A stretch of DNA of 64,000 nt from Bacteroidetes bacterium HGW-Bacteroidetes-8. Its GTDB lineage: Bacteria > Bacteroidota > Bacteroidia > Bacteroidales > UBA932. The stretch is from positions 157,786 to 221,785 of the forward strand of contig PHCZ01000002.1 of the NCBI GenBank assembly GCA_002840895.1. Direction: 5' to 3'. A model generated the notes under the pieces. That model was not told where the DNA came from. It searched no databases and saw only the letters and a list, made by a program, of their open reading frames with translations. Position numbers and translations under genes: made by a program. Positions within the stretch are counted from its first letter, which is position 1; each line of letters begins with the position of its first letter. This document shows, in pieces, positions 54,561 through 63,213 of this stretch.

Positions 54561-56156
54561 CTATTTTGCAAAATATTGTGGTGCTCTTCTCTGTTTTGTC
54601 CTCTGCTCAAAAGCGTAGGCTGCCTCAATGAGCAAAGGTTCGCTCCAGGCTCTCCCCACAAATGATATTCCAACCGGCAGTCTGTCTATAAACCCCATTG
54701 GGACAGTAATGGATGGATAGCCCGATATTGCGGCGTAAGAGGAGCTTCCACCCATAAACTTATCACCATTTATTGGGTCTGTTTTCCAGGCTGGTGACCC
54801 TGTTGGGGCTATCAACATATCCAGATTGTTTTCACTCATCACCTTATCTATTCCATCCTCCCTGATAGCCTTGAACATTCTATCCAGTAACTCCTTATAC
54901 TCGGGAGAGTCTATTGGCCCCTTTTCATTTGCAGTAATTAGAAGATTCTGGTCAAAATAGCGAAGTTCTACAGAGTCTTTAAGGTTAAAGGCTATCAGCT
55001 CATCCATATTTTTAACTGCAGCACCCTCCCCCAAAGATGCAAAGTATTTGTTGAGTCCATCTTTAAACTCATATAGCATTATCTGAAAAGAGGCTGCTCC
55101 GCTACCTGCCGGGAGCGGAAACTGGATATCAACCACCTCTGCCCCGGCACCCTTGATATATTCCACAGCGCTATCCATAAGCGTATCAACTCTATGGTGA
55201 TAACCGGAAATATTTTTTATACGGCCGATTCTCTTCCCTTTAAGCCCATCAATGTTAAGAAACTGAGTATAATCTTTGAAGAATTTTGCATCCGGGTTAA
55301 GTGTCTTAAGATCCGATGAGTCTACTCCGGTCATCACTCCAAGAGCAACTGCCACATCTGCCACTACACGTCCCATTGGCCCCGGGGTGTCCTGAGTGAA
55401 CGAGATAGGGATAATTCCCGACCTGCTTAGTAGCCCCACTGTAGGTTTTATCCCTACAATTCCGTTGTTGTTTGAGGGACAAACAATACTTCCGTTAGTC
55501 TCTGTCCCGATAGCCAGTGCACAGAGGTTTGCAGATACTGCAACTGCAGATCCCGAGCTTGAGCCGCAGGGGTTTCTGTCCAGGATGTATGGGTTTTTTG
55601 TCTGCCCTCCCACTCCACTCCAACCGCTTGAAGAGAATTTAGAGCGGAAGTTTGCCCACTCGCTCAGGTTCGATTTCGCTATGATTACTGCTCCTGCCTC
55701 CCTTAACATCTGTGCAATGCGGCTATCTTTAGGTGCAATTGAGTTTTTCAATGCAACAGAGCCTGCAGTTGTGGGCATCTTGTCGTATGTATCCAGATTA
55801 TCTTTAAGTATAACCGGGATTCCGTGCATCGGCCCCCTTGCCTTACCCTCTGAGAGCTCTTTATCTAAGGCTCTTGCTATCTCCAGTGCATCCGGGTTGA
55901 CTACAATCACTGAGTTAAGCATAGGGCCGCTCTTGTCCAGTTTCTCGATTCTCTCCAGATAGTCCCCCACAACCTTCTCTATTGTTAAGCTTCCATCCAG
56001 ATATCCTTTGGTTAAATCTGAGATAGTGATCTCCTCCAGATATGGAGCAGGGTTTTCATATTCTGCGTTAACCTCTGTTTTGCACCCTGTTACAAGGGGT
56101 AGGCAAAAAGAGATTAATACTAAAAATTTCACCGAAAATTTAATAAGCTGTTTCAT
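54561..56156 (-). CDS. Amidase signature family enzyme, lipoprotein
   Basis: A 531-residue amidase. The Ser-cisSer-Lys triad is visible: the Lys in IPVILKDNL, and the Ser pair in NPCGSSSGSAVAVSANLC, followed by GTETNGSIVCPSNNNGIVG with the nucleophile region. A lipoprotein signal (TGC near 25) puts it in the envelope. The amidase signature family covers amidases, peptide amidases and related hydrolases; enzymes of this shape with export signals often act on peptide amides or small amides. Substrate not predictable. It lies 53 bases after the UPF0316 gene on the same strand. Confidence 0.88.
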   Translation of the reverse strand: MKQLIKFSVKFLVLISFCLPLVTGCKTEVNAEYENPAPYLEEITISDLTKGYLDGSLTIEKVVGDYLERIEKLDKSGPMLNSVIVVNPDALEIARALDKELSEGKARGPMHGIPVILKDNLDTYDKMPTTAGSVALKNSIAPKDSRIAQMLREAGAVIIAKSNLSEWANFRSKFSSSGWSGVGGQTKNPYILDRNPCGSSSGSAVAVSANLCALAIGTETNGSIVCPSNNNGIVGIKPTVGLLSRSGIIPISFTQDTPGPMGRVVADVAVALGVMTGVDSSDLKTLNPDAKFFKDYTQFLNIDGLKGKRIGRIKNISGYHHRVDTLMDSAVEYIKGAGAEVVDIQFPLPAGSGAASFQIMLYEFKDGLNKYFASLGEGAAVKNMDELIAFNLKDSVELRYFDQNLLITANEKGPIDSPEYKELLDRMFKAIREDGIDKVMSENNLDMLIAPTGSPAWKTDPINGDKFMGGSSSYAAISGYPSITVPMGFIDRLPVGISFVGRAWSEPLLIEAAYAFEQRTKQRRAPQYFAK

Positions 56157-56209
56157 ATCAATTTAAGTTTAACACTTTTCTACACTTAATCTATGTAAAT
56201 TTTGCAATA

Positions 56210-56773
56210 CTATTTCCCTATCCTCCAACGAGACAGAACAGATCTGCTCTTGGGAAATATCCCTCTCTGTTTAGTGCGGATATCTTCAGAAACATAGAAA
56301 ACTCCGGGGTCAAAATCTGTAAAGATCTTCTCTACTCTCCTAAGCATCTTTCTATCTACTACGGTCTCAATAATATCTATCTCTCCCTGAGAACCGCTCC
56401 CGTGAATAAGGGTGGCTCCAAAATTACTCCTGTTGAGTAGTGCCACCAGCTCCTTGCCATTCTCTTTGGTATAGATTCTAAAGAGGAGAACCCCAAAGGC
56501 TATTCTTTGCTCAATAAGAATCCCCACAAAATTTCCTGTTGCATACCCCCCGGCATATGACAGATAGGCAACTGTATCGTTTGCACGGGAGAAGATTTCC
56601 GATATTATAACAATCCATATCAGAACCTCAAAAAACCCGATAAATGGTGCAATGTACTTCTCTCCCTTTGAGACAAAAATTATCCTTAGTGTTCCCAACG
56701 AAACATCTACAATTCTTCCAAAAAAGATGACAATTGGAAGAAGGTAGGGGTACTGATCCAGAAAGTCAAACAT
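56210..56773 (-). CDS. UPF0316/DUF2179-type membrane protein
   Basis: A 187-residue protein with three membrane helices in the first 110 residues (IVIFFGRIVDVSLGTLRIIF, then two more) and a C-terminal soluble DUF2179-like domain (FGVLLFRIYTKENG, GSQGEIDIIETVVDR). This is the layout of the UPF0316/YebE-type family. Function unknown; the soluble part resembles small regulatory domains. Twelve bases from the Nnr gene upstream. Confidence 0.82.
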   Translation of the reverse strand: MFDFLDQYPYLLPIVIFFGRIVDVSLGTLRIIFVSKGEKYIAPFIGFFEVLIWIVIISEIFSRANDTVAYLSYAGGYATGNFVGILIEQRIAFGVLLFRIYTKENGKELVALLNRSNFGATLIHGSGSQGEIDIIETVVDRKMLRRVEKIFTDFDPGVFYVSEDIRTKQRGIFPKSRSVLSRWRIGK

Positions 56774-56785
56774 ATCTTCTCTATT

Positions 56786-58201
56786 TTAATATACTATTTT
56801 AAACGCCTCCCCCAGATTATTCACAATATCACCCGATGTCATTGATATTTCGCCGAATTTTTTTGCTGCAAAATCTCCCGAGGTGCTGTGAATAAAGAGA
56901 GCAGATATTGCACTCTCTTTTGGAGAGTAGCCTTGAGCCATAAGAGCAGCGATTACACCTGTGAGCACATCTCCGCTACCTCCGGTTGCCATTCCGGGGT
57001 TCCCACACACATTGAACCATATCTCACCTTCGGGTGTAGATAAGGTTGTGTTTGCACCTTTGAGCAGAACATAAACCCTGTATTTTAACGAAAAAGCCAG
57101 TTGCATATGCAGCGCTTGGGCAGAGTCACCAAACTCACCGGCTAATCTGGAGAACTCTTTAGGGTGAGGGGTCAAGATGGAGTTCTGTGGAATTAACTCC
57201 AGCATCTCTCTATGTGCAGAGATGATATTTAATCCATCTGCATCAATAACCATAGGTTTGGTATAGCTCTTTAACAGATTCCGCAGCCTGAGTACAGTTT
57301 CGGGAGATGTGCCTATACCCGGACCAACAGCAATGGTGGTAAATCTTTCGTAATCTGTCAAATTTGATGTTGTGCACATCGCCTCGGGGACCGAAACCTG
57401 CACTATATCGCACAACTCTTCGGGAACATTCAAAGTAACCAGTCCCGCTCCGGATCTCAAGGCACCTTTAGCGCAGAGGATTGCTGCCCCTGCCATTCCA
57501 TAAGAGCCCGCAACCAAGAGTGCGTGACCGTAATCTCCTTTATGGGAGTTTTTTACCCTTCTCTTTATAACAGAACTTACATGTTCTTTATCAATAACAT
57601 AGTAGGGACTCTCTATATTTTGTTTAGCATCACTGTCAAGTCCTATGTCAAGAACCCTCCACTCACCAATATATTGTGAGCTCTCTTTAAAAAACATAGC
57701 CAATTTTGGAAACTCCAGGGTAAGTGTAATATCTGCTTCAATTACTGAACTCCCATTCTCATCGTTTATTGTATCTGAGAAGAGACCGCTGGGGATATCT
57801 ATAGAGATCACTTTAGCATTTGAGCTGTTTATGGTTCTGATAACCTCGGCATATATCCCCTCAGGGCTACGGTTTAAACCGGTTCCGAATATCCCGTCAA
57901 TTATCACACAACCCTGGTCAATTTCAGGAATATCCGATATGCTCTCTATCTTATTTACCGGAAACAGTTCACAGTTTATATTTTTCCCGGCCAGAATAGT
58001 GGATAGCGCAATAGCATCTTTACCGTTGTTGCCAGGTCCTGCAAAAATCAATAATCTCTTCTCTTTTAGATGAATATTAGCGGTAATCCATTTTGCCAGA
58101 AGGTCTGCTACTCTTAAAATAAGCTCATCTTCTGATATAGATTGACTGTTTAAGGTAATCCGGTCAATTTTTGCTATCTGCCCTGATGTAAATATCTTCA
58201 T
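56786..58201 (-). CDS. nnr: Bifunctional NAD(P)H-hydrate epimerase / dehydratase
   Basis: A 471-residue repair enzyme for damaged NAD(P)H. The N-terminal epimerase half (YjeF_N, about 1-205) has LLIFAGPGNNGKDAIALS and IDGIFGTGLNRSPEG and turns R- into S-NAD(P)HX. The C-terminal dehydratase half (about 215-471) has the VAGSYGMAGAAIL segment, DADGLNII, TPHPKEFSRL and the nucleotide-binding GNPGMATGGSGDVLTG and restores NAD(P)H using ATP or ADP. Cytosolic housekeeping gene; its place after an envelope lipoprotein gene is probably only positional. Confidence 0.93.
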   Translation of the reverse strand: MKIFTSGQIAKIDRITLNSQSISEDELILRVADLLAKWITANIHLKEKRLLIFAGPGNNGKDAIALSTILAGKNINCELFPVNKIESISDIPEIDQGCVIIDGIFGTGLNRSPEGIYAEVIRTINSSNAKVISIDIPSGLFSDTINDENGSSVIEADITLTLEFPKLAMFFKESSQYIGEWRVLDIGLDSDAKQNIESPYYVIDKEHVSSVIKRRVKNSHKGDYGHALLVAGSYGMAGAAILCAKGALRSGAGLVTLNVPEELCDIVQVSVPEAMCTTSNLTDYERFTTIAVGPGIGTSPETVLRLRNLLKSYTKPMVIDADGLNIISAHREMLELIPQNSILTPHPKEFSRLAGEFGDSAQALHMQLAFSLKYRVYVLLKGANTTLSTPEGEIWFNVCGNPGMATGGSGDVLTGVIAALMAQGYSPKESAISALFIHSTSGDFAAKKFGEISMTSGDIVNNLGEAFKIVY

Positions 58202-58227
58202 TCCAGTAGGTTTTAAAGAGTGGAGTC

Positions 58228-58644
58228 CTACTGTTTTATGAGAGTGTAGTATACTGAATAGATACCCTCGACTCGGTTTTTATTTTTATCCAGAGAGTGA
58301 GCTTTTCCATCTTCCAGAAGGAAGAATCTCTTGTTTCCCGTGCTATAGGAAATTGTAACAATATTATTGGATAACGTGAATCTCCCCCGCTCACTCACCC
58401 CTTTTGATTTAATGTCTGTATAATCCATATTTAGAGTATAGGTGGAGTCTTTTCTTAAGATTAGAGTTGTCCTAATTCCTGCACCTGCTGTACTGGGAAG
58501 AATTCCGTAGTAATCGCCTTCAAAATTTTCAATTATCTTAACCTCCCTCTCCAGCTCCACAGGTGCTTTGAACTCAGACTCCTGAAACCACTTACAACCC
58601 TGAGCTAAAAGTAATGAGATAGATATGATAACAAACAACCTCAT
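58228..58644 (-). CDS. NlpE-like lipoprotein lacking the CxxC motif
   Basis: A 138-residue lipoprotein (lipobox AQGC at about 17). The mature part matches the NlpE N-terminal domain pattern: GDYYGILPSTAGAGIRTTLILRKDSTYTL would align with the NlpE segment GxxxGxLPCxxCxGIxTxLxL. The two Cys of that CxxC are replaced (Ser and Ala), so it cannot bind copper or form a disulfide there. E. coli NlpE is an outer-membrane sensor that triggers the Cpx two-component system. Here its start codon overlaps the stop of a response regulator gene (ATGA), itself downstream of a histidine kinase, so a sensory role is plausible. Confidence 0.65.
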   Translation of the reverse strand: MRLFVIISISLLLAQGCKWFQESEFKAPVELEREVKIIENFEGDYYGILPSTAGAGIRTTLILRKDSTYTLNMDYTDIKSKGVSERGRFTLSNNIVTISYSTGNKRFFLLEDGKAHSLDKNKNRVEGIYSVYYTLIKQ

Positions 58645-59054
58645 ATTTTGGCCAAGTAGGATCCAATAACGCTTAATAAAATATCTTTACTTACAGGTTT
58701 TGTAAGATAATCTGTGCAACCTGCATTAAGAGCCTTTTCGCGGTCACCATCCAGCGCAAATGCTGTGAGGGCAATCACCGGAATTTTCAAATTGAGTTTT
58801 CTTATTTCGCGGGTGGCTTCATAGCCATCCATTATTGGCATCTTAATATCCATCAGGATTATATCTACGAGAGGAGTGTTTTTGAACATTTCAAGAGCTT
58901 CAGATCCATTCTTAGCGTGGATAACATTTATATTCTGATGCTTCATTACAAGCTTTACATACTCTGCGTTTGCAAAATCGTCTTCGGCGAGGAGCAGTTT
59001 ATAGATGCACTCCGTCTGCTTTGGCTTGTTAAGATCGTTTATATCGTCTGCCAT
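58641..59054 (-). CDS. Stand-alone response-regulator receiver (CheY-like)
   Basis: A 137-residue receiver domain with nothing after it. Seen: acidic pair in LLLAEDDFANAEY, the phospho-acceptor Asp in IILMDIKMPIMDGYEA, Thr in IPVIALTAFA and Lys in YLTKPVSKD. With no DNA-binding or enzymatic output it must act through protein contacts or as a phosphate relay or sink. Downstream of the histidine kinase by 98 bases and translationally coupled to the NlpE-like gene. Confidence 0.9.
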   Translation of the reverse strand: MADDINDLNKPKQTECIYKLLLAEDDFANAEYVKLVMKHQNINVIHAKNGSEALEMFKNTPLVDIILMDIKMPIMDGYEATREIRKLNLKIPVIALTAFALDGDREKALNAGCTDYLTKPVSKDILLSVIGSYLAKI

Positions 59055-59152
59055 TGTGTCTCCTCCTTTTAAAGAAAATCTATTATGTAAAAAGTGGTAT
59101 AAAGGTATAAAAAAAATCTAAACTTATAGTTTGGTATACTCCAGAAACTTTT

Positions 59153-60112
59153 TTAAAACCAGTAACCTAATGACTCTGCCGAGTTTTTTAGAGGTATTTC
59201 AAACACAAATAAAGATCCCTCTCCCTCTGTAGATGTTACCCATATATTTCCTTGCATAATCTCTACATAGGCTTTGGCAATTGAGAGTCCAATGCCAAGC
59301 CCCTCGTATGCCATCTTAACAACATTATCTGCCTGAACAAATCTGTCAAAAATATGAGATAGCCTCTCCTTTGGAATTCCTATCCCGCTATCTTTGACAA
59401 AGAAACGTGCAAAATCCTCCTCAATAGTGGCACCGATAGTCACCTCGCCTTTGGATGTAAACTTAATCGCATTCTTTACCAGATGAGACAAAATTGCCAT
59501 AAGCATCTCTTTATCTGCATAGAATGTGGAGAGATCATTTGAGGGGCGCTTTGTTAAAAAAAGATTTATCCCTTTTTCCTTTGCCAGTGGCTCAAAACCG
59601 GAGATGAGAGTATTAAGCATCTCATTTAAATCTATCCGGCTGTAGAAAACTTTTATCTCACCCGTCTCCAGCCTGGATATTGCAACAAGGTCGTTTATGA
59701 GCAAAAGCATCCTTTCACTGCTTTTACCAATTATCTCAATATACTCACTCTTCTGTTCACCTGTTAAATCCGGGGTCTTCAATAGCTCGGAAAAACCAAG
59801 TATCCCATTCATAGGTGTTCGAATTTCGTGGCTTATGTTTTCAAGAAAAGCAGATTTCAACCTGTCGCTCTCTTTGGCCCTCTTCTCGGTTTCGCGCAAC
59901 CTTACAAGATGCCTTTTAATAAAGAAGAAAAAGATTATGCCGGTTATAACTACATAGAACCACCCTTTATATGTCTGGAGATCTTTTATCTTTTCGTTAT
60001 CGGAAACAGTAAGCTCTAGTAGCAAATCGGAAAAAAGAATCCACAATCCACCAATAACCAAATACATTGCAGTTATTCCATACTCGAACCGTACCTTTTT
60101 AAACAGATTCAT
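59153..60112 (-). CDS. Sensor histidine kinase
   Basis: A 319-residue kinase. Two membrane helices in the first 70 residues (ITAMYLVIGGLWILFSDLLL and FYVVITGIIFFFFI) with only about 20 residues between them, so almost no periplasmic sensor. Then a HisKA domain with the phospho-His in ENISHEIRTPMNGILGF (about 91-100), and HATPase_c with NAIKFTSKG (N box), VKDSGIGIPKE (G1) and YEGLGIGLSIAKAYVE (G2). The lack of a sensory domain suggests it senses the membrane itself or a partner, such as the NlpE-like lipoprotein coded two genes downstream. Confidence 0.92.
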   Translation of the reverse strand: MNLFKKVRFEYGITAMYLVIGGLWILFSDLLLELTVSDNEKIKDLQTYKGWFYVVITGIIFFFFIKRHLVRLRETEKRAKESDRLKSAFLENISHEIRTPMNGILGFSELLKTPDLTGEQKSEYIEIIGKSSERMLLLINDLVAISRLETGEIKVFYSRIDLNEMLNTLISGFEPLAKEKGINLFLTKRPSNDLSTFYADKEMLMAILSHLVKNAIKFTSKGEVTIGATIEEDFARFFVKDSGIGIPKERLSHIFDRFVQADNVVKMAYEGLGIGLSIAKAYVEIMQGNIWVTSTEGEGSLFVFEIPLKNSAESLGYWF

Positions 60113-60258
60113 ATATCTGTGTGTATAACAGTTATTTCGGACAATTAAAACTATTGCGAGCTCATATTTGATTACAATTTAGGAAATCTTTCTCAATTCT
60201 TTGATAAAAAGTAAACAAATCTCTTTGAGTGCCGTTATATAATTTAAAACTAAATCTT

Positions 60259-60900
60259 ATGACCTATCGAAATCTCCATAATATGAGAAAAGAGTATTCG
60301 CAAAGTTCACTTGAGAGAGAGAATTTAAGAGAGAACCCTTATGAACAGTTTTCGATATGGTTTGAAGAGGCTCTTGAGTTTGAGCCACACGAAGCTAATG
60401 CAATGGTTCTTGCGACAGCAGATTCAAATTGTGCTCCTGCTGCAAGAGTAGTTTTACTAAAGAGCTTCTCCAGAGAGGGCTTTATCTTCTTTACAAATTA
60501 CAACAGCAAAAAGGGAGAAGATATCTCTGTAAATAAAAGGGTTGCTCTTCTTTTTTACTGGCCTCAAACTATGAGGCAGGTTAGAGTAGAGGGGAGTGCC
60601 TTTAAGATTGATCCGTCTGACTCCGATGAGTATTTCAACTCAAGACCTACACTAAGCAAAGCATCATCTGCCCTCTCTAAACAGAGTTCTCCACTTGAAA
60701 ACAGAGATGAGTTTGATAACAGTGTAAACTCTCTGGTCAGGAGCGAGAGGGAGATATCCCGTCCGGAGAATTGGGGCGGCTACATCGTTAATCCGGAGCG
60801 TTTTGAATTTTGGCAGGGAGGAGTAGGCAGGTCTCACGACCGTTTTATCTACACATCAGAGGGAGACCTGGAGTGGAGCATTACCAGACTTTATCCGTAG
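60259..60900 (+). CDS. pdxH: Pyridoxine/pyridoxamine 5'-phosphate oxidase
   Basis: A 213-residue FMN oxidase making pyridoxal 5'-phosphate. Family segments: MVLATADSNCAPAARVVLLK and FFTNYNSKKGEDISVN (FMN/PLP binding), ALLFYWPQTMRQVRVEG, and the C-terminal GGYIVNPERFEFWQGG and RLHDR-like SHDRFIY, ending in ITRLYP as in many PdxH. The ATG at 60259 is preferred over a GTG at 60229, because family members begin near MxxYRxxM as here (MTYRNLHNM). Divergent from the histidine kinase. Confidence 0.95.
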   Translation: MTYRNLHNMRKEYSQSSLERENLRENPYEQFSIWFEEALEFEPHEANAMVLATADSNCAPAARVVLLKSFSREGFIFFTNYNSKKGEDISVNKRVALLFYWPQTMRQVRVEGSAFKIDPSDSDEYFNSRPTLSKASSALSKQSSPLENRDEFDNSVNSLVRSEREISRPENWGGYIVNPERFEFWQGGVGRSHDRFIYTSEGDLEWSITRLYP

Positions 60901-60922
60901 CCCTGCACTCTCTTTGTGAATG

Positions 60923-61618
60923 CTATCCTTTAAGACTTATCTCTGCAAGTATATCCCGCTTTAAGACTACAATATCCTTTTCATTAAGTGATATTAGTCC
61001 ATCTTTCTCGAAGCTTTTAAGCAGCTTAACTGCGCTCTCTGTTGAGACAGCTGCAAATTCGGCAATATCTTTGCGGGAGAGCAGCTGGAATATATCCGGA
61101 TGTGCCAATTTTAAGTTGTCCAGGTAGAGCAAACTCTCTGCAATCCTCCCGTTCATCTGTTTATACAAAACAGTGCTAAGTTTAGAAAAGAGATTTGTGT
61201 TGACCTCACAATATCTTTTTATAATATTGAGCCCGAACTCACCGTTCTGTTTAATTACATTGGCAATTACCCCCTTTTCTACCAAAAATGCCTGGCAATC
61301 TGTAAGCGCAACTGTCGAGTAGCTATAGATATTTTTTGTAAATACCGGTGAGAGGCCTATAAATTCACCCGGTTGTACGATTCTCAGATTGTAACTCTTA
61401 CCGTCGTATCCCTCAATATATTGCCTACACAATCCGTTTATAACAAAGAGAATATAGGAGGCAAATGCACCCTGTTTTGTTAGGGAGTCCCCTCTTCGGA
61501 ATAGTACCTGAGTTTTGCTCTCCCTAACTATCTCTAGCTCCTGTTGTGATAGAATCTGGAAACAGGGGGCACTAATGTCACATATATACTCTTGATCTTG
61601 CCGGCCGATTGTCTTCAT
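60923..61618 (-). CDS. Crp/Fnr family transcription regulator
   Basis: A 231-residue regulator: cyclic-nucleotide-binding-like beta-roll (about 20-130; VLFRRGDSLTKQGAFA, GEFIGLSPVF), dimer helix, and a winged helix-turn-helix (LLSRKDIAEFAAVSTESAVK) near residues 170-195. The N-terminal part has Cys13 and Cys19 only, not the four-Cys Fnr Fe-S pattern. Divergent from the thioredoxin/trxB operon over a 200-base region, so redox control of that operon is a fair guess. Confidence 0.87.
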   Translation of the reverse strand: MKTIGRQDQEYICDISAPCFQILSQQELEIVRESKTQVLFRRGDSLTKQGAFASYILFVINGLCRQYIEGYDGKSYNLRIVQPGEFIGLSPVFTKNIYSYSTVALTDCQAFLVEKGVIANVIKQNGEFGLNIIKRYCEVNTNLFSKLSTVLYKQMNGRIAESLLYLDNLKLAHPDIFQLLSRKDIAEFAAVSTESAVKLLKSFEKDGLISLNEKDIVVLKRDILAEISLKG

Positions 61619-61661
61619 CTCAATTATTTTTTAATCAGTGGAATACAATTATATCCAAACA

Positions 61662-61669
61662 CAAAGTTA
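61662..61669 (-). promoter_or_regulatory. Putative -7 element for the Crp/Fnr gene
   Basis: The minus strand reads TAACTTTG (exact TAnnTTTG), about 44 bases before the start at 61618. Confidence 0.45.
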
Positions 61670-61757
61670 ATCTAATTCAATTAAAAAGCTGTCTAATTTC
61701 AATTACAGGGTTGTTGCACAAGATGGTCAAACTCGACGATGTTAATTATTACTGCCA

Positions 61758-61765
61758 TATCTTTG
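61758..61765 (+). promoter_or_regulatory. Putative promoter for the thioredoxin/trxB operon
   Basis: TATCTTTG (exact TAnnTTTG) lies 54 bases before the start at 61819. No -33 TTTG is present, as expected for a promoter needing an activator. Upstream at 61711-61721 the imperfect repeat TTGT-tgc-ACAA could be a binding site for the divergent Crp/Fnr protein. Confidence 0.5.
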
Positions 61766-61818
61766 CACCATACAATAAATGAGTTAACAAAAATTAATTA
61801 ACACTAAAAAATAACACA

Positions 61819-62175
61819 ATGTTATACACAAATCTTAAACATATTGAGTCAGCAGCACAATACAATAAAATATTGAGCGAAAATGAGAATGTAATGGTAA
61901 TCTGCGGTAGGATGGGACCAATGTGTATCCCGGTTTACGGAATTGCAGAGGAGCTTGAGGGGGAGTATAAGCACGTACAATTTTTTGATATGGAGTTTGA
62001 CAATCCCGAGTCGTACGTAATTCGCAACCTACCGGAAGTAAGAGGCTTTATGGGCATTCCCTTCACAATCTACTATAAAAACGGAGTAATTGTAAAGGCA
62101 ACATCCAGCATCCAGTCAAGAGATATGATTACGACTATTCTTGACAAAGAGTTTGGAGCTCCAAACAAGAATTAA
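61819..62175 (+). CDS. Thioredoxin-fold protein with atypical active site
   Basis: A 118-residue thioredoxin-like protein. The loop that normally holds WCGPC reads CGRMGPMCIPVYG: Met replaces each Cys of the CGPC, while Cys occurs before and after the loop (CGRMGPMC). The cis-Pro side is present (GFMGIPFTIYYKNG). I recall this variant family beside trxB in several Bacteroidetes, so it is a conserved type rather than a decayed gene. The two Cys could still cycle with TrxB. First gene of the operon with trxB, 26 bases apart. Confidence 0.8.
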   Translation: MLYTNLKHIESAAQYNKILSENENVMVICGRMGPMCIPVYGIAEELEGEYKHVQFFDMEFDNPESYVIRNLPEVRGFMGIPFTIYYKNGVIVKATSSIQSRDMITTILDKEFGAPNKN

Positions 62176-62201
62176 TTCCAATAAAAAGCAGGTAAATTGC
62201 A

Positions 62202-63155
62202 ATGAATACAAATCACTACGAAGTAATAGTAATAGGAGGTGGCCCGGCCGGCTTAACAGCAGGTATCTATCTCTCGCGTGCAAGGGTAAAAACCCTTATA
62301 TTGAATGAGGGTACAATTGGGGGGCAGATGGTGCTGACACACGAGATTGCCAACTACCCGGGAGTAGAGAGTGTAAGCGGTTACCAGCTCTCAAATATAA
62401 TGAAGAGGCAGGCTCTCTCATTCGGTTGTGAAATCCGCTCCAATATCTCAATCAAGGAGTTTGATCTCTCAAATGAGGTCAAGAGTTTTGTAATCTCCGA
62501 TGGCACAACTTATACCGGCGATGCAGTAATTATTGCTACAGGGGGGCGTTCGCGCACTCTGGGTGTACCTGGTGAAGATCTTCTCAAAGGTCGTGGGATC
62601 TCATATTGTGCAACCTGTGACGGAGACTTCTTTACAGATAAAGAGATTGTAGTTGTTGGGGGTGGGAACTCTGCCCTTGAAGAGGCTGTGTCTCTCACTA
62701 AATATGCAAGCAAAGTTACCATTATACACCAGTTTGACCATTTCCAGGCTTTCGAACACGCAATTGCAGAGGCAAAGAGTAACCCAAAGATTAACATTAT
62801 AATGGAGTCAACAATAACAGCGTTTTACGGTGAGGAGAGAGTGGAGAGCGTAGATATAAAAAATCTTAAAACCAATGAGAGTTTAAACTTTAAAACAGAT
62901 GGAGCGTTTATATTCATAGGTTATGTGCCAAACACAGAGTTTCTCAAAGATAGGGTTAATTTAAATCAGTGGGGAGAGATAGTAGTCGGGCCAGATATGT
63001 CAACCGGAACAGAGGGAGTTTTTGCTGGCGGAGACAGCATAACCAAGCGTTACAGACAGGTCACTACGGCAGTGGGTGATGGTACTATTGCAGCTCTTAG
63101 TGCATCAGCTTTTATAAATGATCTTAAAAAACGCAGAGAGCTAAACGGGAATTAA
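62202..63155 (+). CDS. trxB: Thioredoxin-disulfide reductase
   Basis: A 317-residue low-molecular-weight thioredoxin reductase. FAD-binding GGGPAGLTAGIYLSRA near the start, redox-active Cys pair in SYCATCDGDFF (about 143-146), NADPH-binding VVGGGNSALEEAVSL, and the C-terminal FAD motif GVFAGGDSITKRYRQVTTA. Cytosolic; it reduces thioredoxin with NADPH. Co-transcribed with the atypical thioredoxin just upstream. Confidence 0.94.
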   Translation: MNTNHYEVIVIGGGPAGLTAGIYLSRARVKTLILNEGTIGGQMVLTHEIANYPGVESVSGYQLSNIMKRQALSFGCEIRSNISIKEFDLSNEVKSFVISDGTTYTGDAVIIATGGRSRTLGVPGEDLLKGRGISYCATCDGDFFTDKEIVVVGGGNSALEEAVSLTKYASKVTIIHQFDHFQAFEHAIAEAKSNPKINIIMESTITAFYGEERVESVDIKNLKTNESLNFKTDGAFIFIGYVPNTEFLKDRVNLNQWGEIVVGPDMSTGTEGVFAGGDSITKRYRQVTTAVGDGTIAALSASAFINDLKKRRELNGN

Positions 63156-63213
63156 TAAAAGGCTCCAAAATAATTGAAGCTCCAAATTGTAATAACTTAA
63201 AATATTTTCAAGT

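Noticed and set aside
55396-55962. 188-residue open frame on the plus strand within the amidase gene
   Set aside because: Antisense to the amidase signature motifs; no independent support.
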